Positions 12,407 to 51,795 of a stretch of DNA of 64,000 bases are shown in pieces (within the stretch, counting starts at the first letter, position 1; each line of letters starts with the position of its first letter). The stretch lies in NCBI GenBank assembly GCA_003508835.1, contig PUFA01000285.1:806001-870000 (forward strand), in the 5' to 3' direction. The stretch comes from Eonycteris spelaea. Taxonomy: Eukaryota; Chordata; Mammalia; Chiroptera; Pteropodidae. Made by a program: the position numbers and the translations under genes. The notes below the pieces were generated by a model that worked only from the letters and a program-made list of their open reading frames with translations, ran no database searches and was not told the DNA's origin.

Positions 12407-15400
12407 TGCATTGAAGTGTGGTGTCGCTGCTGTCACCTGGTGGCCAAACCTAGACAGATGCCTCTGGTTCTTCCATCAGAGCCTCCAGAGTCCATTTGAC
12501 CACCTTCATAGAAAAGTTCAGTTTTCCTCCACTGAGCAGCAACATTCTGAAATTTTAAAAGTCCCTATTTCCATGCACCCCTTTCTTATGGAAACTGAGA
12601 ACTTGGAAAAGAGCACAGAGAAAAGTGGTTTTGCCAAGGTCACACAGCATGCGGGTAGCAAAATGGGCCCCTTTCTCCAGACTCCCTGTTCTGGGTTCCC
12701 TCCCACTGCCCCACCGCCTTCTGGATCTCCCCTACAGCACTGGGAGCTGAGTTCAAACCCCAGCGCTGTTCACTGGGTACCTGAGGCTTGTCAAATGAAC
12801 CTCTCCTGAGTTCTGGCTTTCTGGGCAAGTTGTGGAAGAACAAACTTATATGTTAAAATCAGATGTACAGAAATGTGTTTGTTATTAACCTATGCTGTCA
12901 CTAATAACTTATCGCTACCATATTTTTTTAAAATTGCCAATGAAAACAACTCAGTCTCTTCCACCTAAAATGATCTTCTTTGGTCTAACTCAGGCTCCTT
13001 CTAAAATCACTTATTCAAAGTCCCCACTCCCTGTAGGGGCTCATGTTTCCCTCTCACACTTTAAAGAGTTTCTCCTTGTTTCTGTCCCTTGCCAAGGAGA
13101 CATCTGGATCAGTCGCTTTGGTTTCTCGCTTGGTGCAGTGATCGCATCACCCAGTTTGGGCCTGGGAACCTGGCCTACCTGCTTTTACTGCCAAGACCTG
13201 CAGCAGGGGTAAGAGCCCAGCCAGATTTGGTGGTCCCCTGCAACCTCAGCCCCCAGGGTCACTTTGACCTCCTTGGTGGCCACCTCCAAGCTCCTGTCCA
13301 GCGTCCTCATCCACCTCCATAGGCAGCAGGGACTCTGAATCCTTCTCACCAAGAAGGAGAGGTGGGGTCTTGGGGCATACAGCTGTTTCATTTGCTCCTC
13401 AGTTGTGTGGAATGCCCTCGACCAGCTGGGGTTTCAGCTGAAATTCTATGTCTTCTCACATCCCTGCCACATGCACTCTGGAGGGTGAGGGAATCTCTGA
13501 GAGACCCAGCTCATCCTCACTCTAAACCCGAGCCAACAGAGGCGAAAAATAGAGGGCAACAGGGGGTGTTTCAAGCATCATTGTCTCCCTGACACATGTC
13601 CCTCCTATGCCTGGCCCACAGGAAACGGGAGCTTCTCCTCTCCCCTCCGCCATCCTCTCCTCTGTTTGTCCCTGAGGGCCATGCATCTCTCGAAACTTCT
13701 GGTTTCTAGGATATGCTAGCTCTCCCCTGACCCTTTCCCACCATCCCCAGTTTCTACTGCAGGTTGGATGCTGAATGCCCACCTTCATGTGGAGCCCAGC
13801 CTGAGTGAGACTCTGCTTTAACTCCATTGGACACCCAAGCCCTTAGGGAGTTCTGGATTAGAGGTCAGGATTGTGTGGCAGTCACAAGTATAAAGCTCCA
13901 GAGTGTGGCTCAGCTGGCTAAATCTCGGCACCACTTGACCCTCGCCCAAGCCCACAGCCCCACTAGTTAAATGGAGAGTGACTGAAAAAGGCTAGTTATG
14001 AGGCCATGTCAAGTGTTCATCGGCCGTTCAGAACACAGTAAGTGCTAAGGAAAATAGTTGTTTATTGTGATTTGGGATGAGTCCAACTGGGAAACTAACT
14101 CCAGTAAAGTGAAGAAACTATACTCTTGCTGCTTAAAACCACTGGCTAATCTGGAGGCCATCGCTCTCTTCCGGGGCTCCAGCTCCATAGCCCCGGATTT
14201 TCAATATTTTCACAGAATAAATCTTCACTTTTGACAAGCAGCTAAGGCACATCGAGCGCCTTAGTGACGAAGGGGAGGGACCAAGCTGACATGTCACTGA
14301 GTCTCGGGGCAAGACAAGCCCTGGCTTCCTCATTGGGAGGTGGACTTCCTTTTCTGTGGTGTATTAAATGGTTCTGAAGCAAATATGCTTCTCAAGATTT
14401 GAAAGAAAGTCACCTTCATTTCTTGCGGTGTCTGTTTTGACAAAATTGAAAATCATAAAGTTGTGTGGTCCTGGCCTATGCTGTCAGCTTAGTTCAAGCG
14501 TCCTCCCTTTTGAGTGCCATAGTACAGGCCCCCACCGCCGATCCTCCCTACCTTTTCTCTAGGTTCCAGTTCCAGTGCCTTTTTCATTCCTAGCTCCTCG
14601 ATGACCCTTTCCTGCCCCCAGGGCCTCTGCATGACTCTTCCCTCAGCAGCAAAGGCTCCGTCCTCTTACTTACCCAGGCCTAGTCAATGCCACACACTGG
14701 GAGAGCCCATCCCGGACCTTGTGGCTGGACAGGGCCCACTCCCCTGCTCCCACAGCACCTGGACTTCTTGTGGCACTCATCAACAAATGAATTGTTTGTG
14801 ATTAGTTGTCTGATGGGGCCACATCTGAAGCATTTGCTCCTGCAATTTTTTTTTTTCCCCTTTAAAGGCACTGAAGTGGGGCTGCTACCTCAGGGTGAGT
14901 GATTCTAGCTGAATGGAGAACAAAGGTGGCAATCCATAGCACTGGAGTTTCTAGACTGGCCTTTCAAACTCAGGGCAGCAATCTCTTAAAGAAAACGTTT
15001 TAGAGGGTCAGCCTCTTAGGACCTGAAGCAGAAAACCCTTTGCTATAGCTTTGTTAGAAGCAGACCTAGAGTCAGGCCTTGCCACAGGCTGAGAATGGGC
15101 AGCCAGAGTAGGCAGACTGAGGTGGACTGTCCCTGAGTAGGGCTCTGTACCTTGGCCTCCTGCCACATCCCGGCTCATGCCCAAGGCCCTCAGCCCCCTG
15201 CATTCACAAGGCTAGGTGAGCAGGGAGGGAAATGGCTTTAGGAGTGAGAAGGCAGAGAGGTCTCATTCCGCTTTGACCAGCTGTCTCCTGTGGCTGAGGG
15301 GGCCATCCACTGGATGTTGGGTCTCAAAGCTGACCTCAGGGGAACAGGCTATCCCAGCAGAGCTCTGGCATGCACTGGTCCAGCTACAGCATGGGGTCTC

Positions 15401-16564
15401 AGAGGACTCCGGTAAGTCTAGACTTGACAACTTTAAGCAGGGAGGCTCTTTGAAAAGAGGGTGTAGAAGACCAGAAGTGCAGGCGCTGCTGGTGACAGGG
15501 AGGAAGAGGGCAGAGCGAACAAGCTGGAAGAAAGGGCAGTGCTGCACTGTTCAGGTGACACAGTCTCCTGGCTTAGACATTGGCTGTGTCCTCATGTGAG
15601 CAGAGCAGAGGGCCTCAGGGAGCAGCTGGGGAACCAGCACACCCAGGTCTTGCTTCTTTCCAGGGCTTCAGTTCAGATCAGTCAGGGCTCAACACAGTGC
15701 TCTGCTTGGGCCAGATGGCCTCTGGGTCACATGACACAAGCCCACATATACTCCTCATCAGGACTGACCTGCAAAGCCTCCTACTCTGTTCTCCAGGGAT
15801 AAAGCCAGCCAAGGAGGGGAGAACTGCCTTTGGCCAAGTCAAGAGTCCTTCCTAATCTGGAGTGACCAAGCTCCTAAGGCCCTGAGAGCCAGAAAGGCAA
15901 GATGCTACGCCAGCCTTGAGCCTCAGGCACCTGTGCCTCATCTTTTCTCCTACCTGACCTACCTGAGTAGCTCGAGAGTGCCTATTACAGAGGGTTGAAA
16001 GGCCTTCCAGGACCCCAGATGGAAAAAATTAGGGGTTCCCTGCAAGGACAACATTGGGAAAGGGAGTGGAGGAGCAGGAAATGAAAGAGTGAAGGCCCCT
16101 GAGACCTCTTGAGAAACCATAGGGAGGTGGCTGTACAAGCTGCCACTTCCAACATCAAAAGGAACAAAAACTGAGACTATCATCAGCCTGCTAGCTCCAC
16201 ACGATTCCTACAGAAACTTAGCTGTGAGAGGAGCAGAGGGTAGGGGACTCTGCTCTGAATTGTGTGGGCCAGGAGGGGCTGCTGCAGAATCAGGGAAGGA
16301 GGCACTTGAGAAGAATGCATTTGCTAAATTTCACCATCAGTGTGGGGTATGGAGTTGGGGCCAGCCCAGCCCTGCTACCATCAGGACTCCATCCCTCCTT
16401 GGCCCCCATGCAGAACCCGATGCTTAGGGTTGGAGAAGCTGTGCCCTCCTCAGCCTCTCATCAGTGCAGGGGGATGATCCAAGTATTTATAAGATGTATG
16501 GCGGGTGCCCAGGGCCAGAGGCTGGAGGATCTTGGGGTTGAGGCTAGAGGAGGCCATAGCCTCA
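12407..16564. other. Intergenic sequence with scattered old repeats, no gene seen
   Basis: No exon-like or protein-like segment was recognised on either strand. One MIR is called at about 12590-12720. The rest is unique-looking, GC about 50%, with open frames that are short and low in information. Conserved regulatory elements cannot be excluded without alignment. Confidence 0.55.
12590..12720 (-). repeat. MIR SINE fragment, antisense
   Basis: The plus strand reads GGAAACTGAGAACTTGG, then GCCAAGGTCACACAGCATG, the antisense of the conserved MIR core (AGCTGTGTGACCTTGGGC). Divergence is high, as usual for this ancient SINE. Confidence 0.7.
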
Positions 16565-17239
16565 GGTGACATGTGAACAGCATTTATTTTTCATGTCTTC
16601 AACAAACGTTCAAGCCTCAAGACTCTCTGCTGAGCCCTGAGTGGGGCCCCAACAACGATCTGGTCAAAGGCAGGGCCATGTGTGGTACCTCAGCACAGAG
16701 CCTGGCATGTCCTGGAACTTGGTGCTTGCTGAATGCATGGCAAGGCTCTGGAGGCAGCAGGCTGGGCAGACAGGGGTTAAGAGGTGGTGGCTGAGTATAT
16801 GTGGAGCTCTTCTCTACCTGCTCCTGCTCACTGCCCTCTCAGACCAGGAGCACCTCAGCTATCTTGCTGCTGGCAACCTCACTGATGGCCTGCAGACCCA
16901 GGGAAGAAGGGACTCCCCTGAGGGAGGGGAAGGACTCCTGGCCTCTGATCAATGCCCTTGTTCCTCTCCATGTCTGGAGCCCCTGGCCTCCTCAGCCTAG
17001 CCACAGCCTGAGGTCAGCTTGCACTGCCTGGCTACATGAGTCTTGTCCAGGGCCCATGGGGCAGTCCAGCCCCCATTCCAGTTTAAGAGCTGGCAAGGCT
17101 GGGGAAGGGGAGGAGACACATGTAGTGGGCGCAGGGCATCTGTGAGGAAGGCCCCAGGCTAATACACTAGCCCCCCAGGCCTTGAGTTGGAAGCCCTGAA
17201 GTCAGGGGCCCCACAGGGGGGCCCAGAGAGCAATCCAGC
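16565..17239 (-). other. NT5M: NT5M 3' untranslated region (inferred)
   Basis: The region runs from the NT5M stop codon to just past the first AATAAA on the minus strand at 16588-16583. The roughly 670 nt length is an inference; no transcript evidence is available. The segment is GC-rich and carries no other recognised feature. Its distal 150 bp resembles an old L2-type sequence in plus orientation, so the poly(A) signal may be repeat-derived. Confidence 0.6.
16583..16588 (-). terminator. NT5M: Candidate poly(A) signal AATAAA for NT5M
   Basis: This canonical hexamer on the minus strand (AAAAATAAATG context) is the first downstream of the NT5M stop. Its distance of about 650 nt fits a transcript near 1.5 kb. 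No clear GU-rich downstream element was seen, so alternative sites further left remain possible. Confidence 0.5.
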
Positions 17240-44790
<27,551 letters not shown>

Positions 44791-45129
44791 GGCCTCTTGC
44801 ACTCGCTCGTCGCGGACGGCGATGTTTGGGCGGCGCCTCCGGCGGGGTAGGGCAGAGAGACATTACCTCCAGGAGAAGAAACCACTGCCGGCTGGAGCGC
44901 GCGGGCAGCAAGCGCGCAGACTCCAGCCCCAGAGCGAGGCCGCGGCGCGCGCCCTACCCAGCCGCATGATAGCACCGCCCTTAAAGGGACTCGCGCCCCC
45001 TTGGAGGCGCGAGGGGCGTGGTTTTGAAGACATCCTTGCGCGAGGGGATCTCTCTCTGGGACATCCAGTCCCCTGGCTCTCCACTCACGTCTTCTCCCAG
45101 GACCCGGGTCCTGGGCACCCACTTCACAC

Positions 45130-45620
45130 TGCGCCAGCAGTGTAATGAGACGTTTATTGAGCGCTTTCTGGATGAACAAAATAGGTTTCTGAAATCCTGG
45201 AACTTATATTTCAGAAGGGAAGACAAAAAGCAAATATACCTACCTGCACAACAGGCAAAATGTATTTCAGGGAGTGACAGTAGTGTGAAGGAACCAAAAC
45301 AGGATAATGTGCACTCTGAAAACCTCCCTGCTTTACAGTGAATATCTGGGGGACAGGCTAGTATTAGTTGAACACATAAATACCTTGCAAAATCACAAAG
45401 CCTTAATAAAACTGATTTTAAAATACATCTATAAGTAAATACATTGTTACATACCCTAGTATAGGTTGATGGAGAGGTGGAAGGATTAGGCAGGGTGGTC
45501 AGGGAAAGCCCCTTGTAGGAGGTGATGTTGGAGCAGAAACAAATGATGAGAAAGAGCATGCAGGAACCAAAGAGACAAGTGGTCCAGGTAACAAGAACAG
45601 TAGGCTCAAAGGCCTGAGGC
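45130..45620 (+). repeat. L2 LINE fragment abutting the NT5M CpG island
   Basis: TGAGACGTTTATTGAGCGCT, GAACTTATATTTCAGAAGGG, GTCAGGGAAAGCCCCTTGTA and AGTAGGCTCAAAGGCCTGAG follow the sense L2 order. It starts about 80 bp beyond the island's outer edge. A further L2/MIR-like scrap continues at about 45665-45760. Confidence 0.7.
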
Positions 45621-46079
45621 CTCAGGGAGTGGCCAGAAGGCCAAAGAGACCACAGTTTTTATATGTTATTTATGTAGCACATACTTGCTAAGCACCTCCT
45701 CTGTGCTTGGCAGTGGTATCAAGTGGTGGACAAAGTCCCCATGCTCATGGAAATGACATTTTTGGAACTTTTTGAAAGTATGGTAAAGGTTCAACCAGCA
45801 AAGAAGCAGTATGGCACAGTTGGGAAAGTATGGGGGCTGGGGGGGCGGGTAGGGTGGAGGGGTTGTCCCACTGATCCATGCCAGGTAATAAGCCTTCAGC
45901 ACCCTGGCACAACAGATTAGTCTTAAGGCACCTCTAGAATTCAAGGGCAGGGACCATGTCTGATTCATCCCTATATCCTGAATGAATGAATGAGTGTATG
46001 AGTGAATGTGATACCTGCAACAACATTTTCTGGTTGCTCTCCAACTCCCTATCTAAGATTTTCCACTGTGCTTCTTCAC

Positions 46080-46462
46080 CTTGATATTCATTCTTTAATT
46101 ACATCACCATGTTTTTCTTCATAATTTATTATGAAAGTGTTCATACAGAAAAGTTTAAAGAGCTGTACAATGAAGATAAAAATGTGCACCACCTCGATTC
46201 TATAGTTAACAATTTGCTATATTTCCTGTAACATACATCAGTGCATATCTCCATTCCCCTACCCATCCATCAGTCCATCTTATTCTTTGTGCATTTCAAA
46301 GTATGCTGCAGACAGCAGTACACCTCACCACTAAACATGTCAACCTAGGGAGCTTTAAGTGAATGTAATACATTTAAAGGTAAATTTTACAAGTGAAATG
46401 AACAAATATTAACTTTACCATTCCATTAGTTTTGACAAATGTATCCTTAGCAAGACATAGAC
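46080..46462 (-). mobile_element. L1M-type 3' region, antisense, left part
   Basis: TTATTATGAAAGTGTTCATAC, TAGTTAACAATTTGCTATAT and AACTTTACCATTCCATTAGTT are the antisense of an old L1 3' UTR. A DNA transposon at 46463 interrupts it, and it resumes at about 46665. Confidence 0.7.
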
Positions 46463-46664
46463 CAGTGCTGTCCAATAAAGGTATCTACAGTGATGGAGTC
46501 ATCTGTGCTGTCCAGATACTGTAGCCACACTCCACTTGTGGTTACTGAGTAATTGAAATGAGGCTACTGTGATTGAGAAAATAAAAATTTTCATTTTATT
46601 TAATTTAAATAATTTAAATTTAAATAACCCATGTGGCTGGTGGCCAGTATGCTGAACAGTGCTA
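46463..46664 (+). mobile_element. hAT-Charlie-type non-autonomous DNA transposon
   Basis: The ends CAGTGCTGTCCAATAAAGG and GGCCAGTATGCTGAACAGTG form imperfect terminal inverted repeats of the CAGTGCTGTCCAATAG family. The centre contains TTTAATTTAAATAATTTAAA. It is nested in an antisense L1, so it is the younger of the two here. Confidence 0.75.
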
Positions 46665-47230
46665 ATATAGAATATCTCCATCTTCCTAGAAAGTTCCTTC
46701 CTGCTCCTGCTCCACCTGCCCCTTCTCCCACTGCTCTAATTTTTTCAGTACAGATGAGTATTGCCTCTTTTAAAACCATAAATGGAATTGTATACCATGT
46801 ACTTTTTTTGTGACTGACTTCTTTCATTCAGCATGTGTTTGAGAGCCATTTATGTTGTTATATGTATCAGAAGTTTGTTTCTTTTATTGCTGAATTCTGT
46901 TTCATTGTGTGAATATACCTGAGTTTATCCAATCTCCTACAGATGCACATTAGCCTTTTTCTAGTTTTGGACAGTTATGTATAAGGCTGCTATGTATATT
47001 CATGAGTCTTTTTGTGGATGCATCTCTTTCTCTTGGGTAAACACCTATGAGTGGGATTGCTGAATTACAGAATAGGTATATGTTTAGTTTTATAAAAAAC
47101 TGACTGAGATTTTTCAAAGTGATTGTGCCATTTAACATTCTCACAAGCAATGTATGAGAGTTCTGTTAGCTCATTTGATATTGTCAGTCTTTTTAATTTC
47201 AGCCATGCTTTTCGATGTGTAGTAGTACAT
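46665..47230 (-). mobile_element. L1M-type 3' region, antisense, right part
   Basis: TTTCATTCAGCATGTGTTTG, TACAGATGCACATTAGCC and AGTGGGATTGCTGAATTACA continue the antisense L1 interrupted by the hAT element. Confidence 0.75.
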
Positions 47231-47319
47231 CATTGACTTTACCATCATTACCATTATTTTCTTTACTGTTTACATGTGTGTTGTTATTTTTTTTTGTCCT
47301 CCCCCTTTGGAATGTATGT

Positions 47320-47425
47320 TCCATGATGGTAAAAAACCTTGTATTTTTTTTTAACTAATATGTCCCTAGTGCCTGGAACAGGGCCTGACATATAGTATCT
47401 GTTGAATAAATTCATTCATGCTTGT
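47320..47425 (-). repeat. L2 LINE 3' end, antisense
   Basis: TATGTTCCATGATGGTAAAA and TGGAACAGGGCCTGACATAT match the antisense L2 terminus. Confidence 0.65.
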
Positions 47426-47449
47426 ATTCAACAAATAGCTTTTAAGTGC

Positions 47450-47640
47450 CTTGAACAGAGCAAATATTATTAATCTCATTTGTCAGGTGAGAAAATTGAG
47501 ACTAAGACATAAGAGAGTTCACCATGTTCAACATAGCTGATAATAAATGCTCATCATAGCTAACATATATGGATGCCTACTATGTGTCAGGCACCATCTA
47601 GGTTCTTTATGTAAATTGATGGAGAAGTGGTAATTTAAAA
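47450..47640 (-). repeat. MIR-like fragment, antisense
   Basis: TATTATTAATCTCATTTGTC and AGGTGAGAAAATTGAGACTA resemble the antisense MIR core. A second start (ATGCCTACTATGTGTCAGGC) follows at about 47570. Confidence 0.55.
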
Positions 47641-47699
47641 TAAACAATTTTGATACTCTTCCTTTCAAGAGGTGGGGCTGAATTCCTATCACCCTGAAT

Positions 47700-47804
47700 G
47701 TGGTCTAGATTTAGTTATTTACTTCTAATGAATAACGTAAGTGATAGTTTGTGACTTCCAAGAACGGTTCATAAAAGGCATTGTGGCTTCCTCCTTGACA
47801 CACA

Positions 47805-47842
<38 letters not shown>

Positions 47843-48190
47843 CTCTCGCTCTCTCGCTCTCTCGCTCTCTCGCTCTCTCTCTCTGTCAGAGATTATTCCC
47901 AGCAGTATAGAGACATTCCCATGAAGAGGAACTCAGGCATCCCAACAATAACCTGAGAGGAACTGAGACCTCCCAACAACAGCCACATGAGTATGCCATC
48001 TTGAAAACAGGTCCTCCAGCTCTAGCCAAGCTTTTAGATGCAGCATTAACTATATCACCTTGACTACAACCTGATGAGAGCCCGTGGCTCAGAACCACCC
48101 AACTCAGCAGCTCTAAGATTTGTAATTCAGAAACCATAGGCGATCATAAATGTTTGTTTTGGGGTAAGTTTTACACATCAATTGATCACT
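47700..48190 (+). mobile_element. MLT1-type (ERVL-MaLR) solo LTR
   Basis: The order CTTCCAAGAACGGTTCATAA, the CT-rich centre, GAGAGGAACTGAGACCTCCC, CAACAGCCACATGAGTATGC, CTTGACTACAACCTGATGAG and GATCATAAATGTTTGTTTTG is that of MLT1 LTRs. The polyadenylation hexamer is degraded (ATAAAT). The CT tract at 47808 lies inside. This is an ancient non-coding copy. Confidence 0.8.
47808..47884. repeat. (CT)n with CTCTCTCG octamer block
   Basis: The CT tract contains five CG steps at an 8-bp period near 47839-47871, expanded in the naturally CT-rich part of the MLT1 LTR. Confidence 0.95.
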
Positions 48191-48369
48191 AATACACAAG
48201 GTCACTAGTAAATATTGGAACTGGGATCCAAATCCAGACAGTCTGAGTCCAATGGTCACATGTTCATAATGACTTCTATACTTTATTAAGTGTCTCTCAT
48301 GTGCCAGGCCCCATGAAATTGTCTTGCATTAGTGATTGTGGTTAGGGCCTGGTGCCCTGATCTTTGTAC

Positions 48370-48610
48370 TGTATGCACTGATTGGGGCTCAGGCTCTGGA
48401 TCTCAACTGCCTGGGTTTTAATCATGACTCTGTCACTTATCAGTTATGACACTTTAACATGTCTTTAAACATTGCTCAATTAAATTTAATTTTTGTAAAA
48501 TGGAAATAACTATAGCATCTAACTCATAGGGTTATTATGAAATTACATGGGCTTTTACATTTAAAACATTTAGAACTGAGTTTTGCACACAGCACTCAAT
48601 ACAGATCAGT
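48370..48610 (+). repeat. MIR SINE, sense
   Basis: GGCTCAGGCTCTGGATCTCA, ACTGCCTGGGTTTTAATCAT and TTTGTAAAATGGAAATAACT follow the sense MIR order from near its start to its 3' part. Confidence 0.85.
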
Positions 48611-48639
48611 TGTATTACCTCGCATGTTATTTTCTATCA

Positions 48640-48830
48640 ATCATGGTGACTCACAACATGCAAAGCACTTTTTCTATTTGTATCTTCACAATGACCCTAT
48701 GAAGTAGGCACTATCATGTCACAGGGCAGAAATAGCCTCAAAGAGGTCAAAGTGGCTTTCCCAGGTCACAAAACTGGTAACTAATGCAGTGAACCTATAA
48801 ATCAAGCCCATATGACTTCGAGCCCATCCT
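48640..48830 (-). repeat. MIR SINE, antisense
   Basis: TATCTTCACAATGACCCTAT, GAAGTAGGCACTATCATGTC and TTCCCAGGTCACAAAACTGG follow the antisense MIR order. Confidence 0.8.
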
Positions 48831-48922
48831 TACCATTTTATTACCTTCCAGTCTTTGCATTAACCTACATTTTCCGCTAACTGGGTAGGTTGGGCAGAGA
48901 ACTCACATTTATTGGGGGCCTT

Positions 48923-48951
48923 CTTGTGCCAGGCATTGTGCCTGGCACAAG
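48923..48951. repeat. Perfect inverted repeat, 13-bp arms, 3-nt loop
   Basis: CTTGTGCCAGGCA, then TTG, then TGCCTGGCACAAG: the two 13-mers are exact reverse complements. It sits in MIR-like sequence whose consensus (GTGCCAGGCACTGTGC) is already half symmetric. Confidence 0.97.
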
Positions 48952-48989
48952 GGCTTTCCATATGCTTTTCATTCATCCACACACTAAAG

Positions 48990-50209
48990 CAGTGATTTTC
49001 TCCTTTAAATGTTTTCCCAGATTCCTCCCCATGCTCAGCACACAAAAGGTATGCAAAATGTTTTTGTTGAAATTAAAGTAGCCCCAGCTGTACAGAAGTT
49101 GATTTTTTATGATAAAAAGGATTATTTGCCCTATTGGCCAAGGATCCAGCCTGCCAAAAATATTGTCTTTAATAAAATAGACAAGGAGCTCCTGGCAAGC
49201 AGTGCACCACTTGGGCATGTGTCCCCTTCCATCATGCAGGTCAGTGTTTAATGCTGATCTCTTCCAGCCAGGATGTTGGCTGTGAGGGAAGAAAACTTAG
49301 CATCTTCATAGTACTGATGGTGATGATGGGACATAACCTCAGATCTGCTTGCTGTTCTTGCTCTTTCTGCAGGGCAGAGCTGCTTTTATCTTCCTCCTCC
49401 TGTGTTGGTTTATATTGAGGTGCATATGATCCTGTTAGTCTTTTTGGGTGGCCTTCACCCTGCTGTTGAAGCCTGTGATCCTGGCCTTATACCTCTTTGC
49501 AAACTCCTCTCACTGTAGCCTTCATGTTATCACCAGAGTGCTTGAATCGCTGGGTACATCTGGGTTACCTGCATACCATATGCAGGTCATGACAACCAGG
49601 ATGCTACCTGAGGTCTACTTAATGCTAGATACCTTCCTCAGATATTGCAGGTCTGCCAGTGAAGAGTTGTACTGATCCAGCACCAAGTGAACATGACTAT
49701 CTCAAAGAAGGCTTAACTGTTTTCCTGTTGATACCTGGGGAGCTCTGGGAGTATTATTTGTTTCTAACTGACTTGCCCCTTGCAAGTTTTGACTCCACTC
49801 AGAAGCAGCCAGGCCAGAATATAACTGCTTTCTTATCTAATTTTTTTCTCAAATTCCCAGTTCCAGAACTCTTTCTCATTTCTGCCTAGATATCTGGGAA
49901 CTCCCTTTCCATAGAATTCTTTCTGCTTGGGGCTTATGGCTTACAGCAAACCTCAGACAGAACTTTGGTACATAGAAGGAAATTTGACTTTGGTACATAG
50001 AAAGAAATTTGAAATTATGAAATTTCAACCAAAAAGCTGGCTCTGAGTCAAATGACCTTTTTATTCTAATTGCTGCTCTCTGTCATTCTCCTCCTGGAGA
50101 ACAACCAACCCAATGGTTTAGGCTTTGGGTCAAAAGGGGAAAGAGAAAGAAACCAACTGACTGATAAGGAAAGGTATGACAGGATGTATTCCAAATGTAC
50201 TGTGCCCAA
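48990..50209. other. Unassigned upstream sequence
   Basis: I see no recognised repeat family. Plus frames of about 75-80 codons (49009-49251, 49448-49675, 49659-49889) follow each other and have protein-like composition, but match nothing I know and lack a shared frame. A decayed processed pseudogene is possible. A 25-bp tandem duplication (TTGGTACATAGAA start) lies at about 49962-50012. Confidence 0.35.
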
Positions 50210-50387
50210 GCAACCAAAGAAAAAATAAAGAACTTCATCAAAATTAAAACTTTTGTGCTTCAAAGAACTCAAATAAGAAAGTGAAAAGATAACCCCCAGA
50301 ATGAGAGAAAATATTTGAAAATCATATATATGGAAAGGGACACTTGTATCTAGAATACATAAAGAACTCTTACACCACAAAAAAAGA
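50210..50387 (+). mobile_element. L1 ORF2 fragment, sense, truncated by the next L1
   Basis: CAAAATTAAAACTTTTGTGC, GAATGAGAGAAAATATTTG and TATCTAGAATACATAAAGAA are L1 ORF2 C-terminal text. It stops where the 5' end of a longer L1 begins. Confidence 0.8.
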
Positions 50388-51795
50388 TTTTGGGTCAAAA
50401 TGGTGTAATAGGTAAATGCTGTGCTCAGCTCCTCCAATGACCACATCAAAGATACAACTAAATTATAGAACAATCACCCTAGAGAACCACCTGAAGACTC
50501 TCTGAGCAGAACTTCTATCTATAGCTAAGGATATAAAGAAGAAGCCACTTTGAGACTAGTAGAAGAGGCTAAAAAACACAGCCTACTTCTACACCCACGT
50601 GTGGCAGTTAAGAATCAGGAAAAGATCTCAGCTGTGGAGGCACTCCTGAGGAGCTAGGGGTCCCACTCTGTACCAGACTCCCTAGCTGGGCACCAATGCT
50701 GGGGAAAGGAATTCCCACAACATCTATATGTGAAAAAGAGTGAGGATTCCATATGGGTGACATAGAGGGCTGCTGTAAACCCAGACATCCACATAAAGCA
50801 CCCAAGCATAGACTCACCAGCTCACAAACACTTACCCTAAGCTCCAGTGAAAGGAATGCATCTTGAAAAGTGCCAGAAACATACAAGGAGAAACTGAATT
50901 GTCTGACTTTATGGTGTGGGCTTGAGGGACAGCTCTCTCCAGGACAGAAGTATTGGCAGGTACCATCGATCTTTTCTTGAGCCATAACCTCCACACAGCC
51001 TGAAGGAACAGATGAAGGCCAAATCTCATTCTCCATCAACTTGGCTAACACTGCTTGTCCCACTCCAGTGATTCCCTGAGACCCTGCCCCACCCAACTTG
51101 TACACTTTCCTGAACCTCTTTCAGTAGCTGTTTCTCACAAGCAGTCAGCCTTGGCTCATGCTATGGACTTCTCCAAAATCTCTCAAAGGTTCACAAATCC
51201 CAAACAATCAGCATCTGGCCTCAGCGAGCCCTGTACCTCTTGCTAAGTGGTCCCAAATCTGACACTAGTGGCAGCCAGCCTCAGTTCACAGCATAATCAC
51301 TCACAGGCACCTCCAAGCCCAGCACAGGCAGCTACCAACCACAGATCACTTTGTAGCTCACACCAGGTAGACATGGGCCTGGCAGAGGCAGCAGCTGAAC
51401 TTGCCTTGCACCAGAGCCCCCCCTAAGAGGCTCTAGAATCAATATACCAGCTGGCTGACTTCAGACAACACCAGAGCACTACCCAATTAGCTCCATGAAC
51501 TACATACCTACAGGGTGGACTTAGCAGACACCAGAGCCCCACCAAAGTGAATCCTGCTCTGTGGGGTCAGCCCCTACTCAATAGATCATCTGTTATAATT
51601 ATTGTCAGTCCTCAAAGCCAGTCAGCTTGAGGGTCAATCCTACCCACTATGTGTCCATAGCAGTCAAGGCTCAATAAAGCAGGAGGGCACACACAACCCA
51701 CACTAGGGTTAAGCATGGAGAACCTGGCTCAGGTGACAAGGGAGATGGCACCACAGGACCCCACAGAACACCTACTACATAAGGCCAAGAATGGG

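Noticed and set aside
12258..12809. Plus-strand open frame of 183 codons
   Set aside because: Its centre is the translated TCTCTG and CA microsatellites (Ser-Val and His-Thr runs). It is not a gene.
44981..45559. Minus-strand 192-codon frame upstream of NT5M
   Set aside because: It crosses an L2 repeat and the island edge, has no family features and is out of context for a 5' exon.
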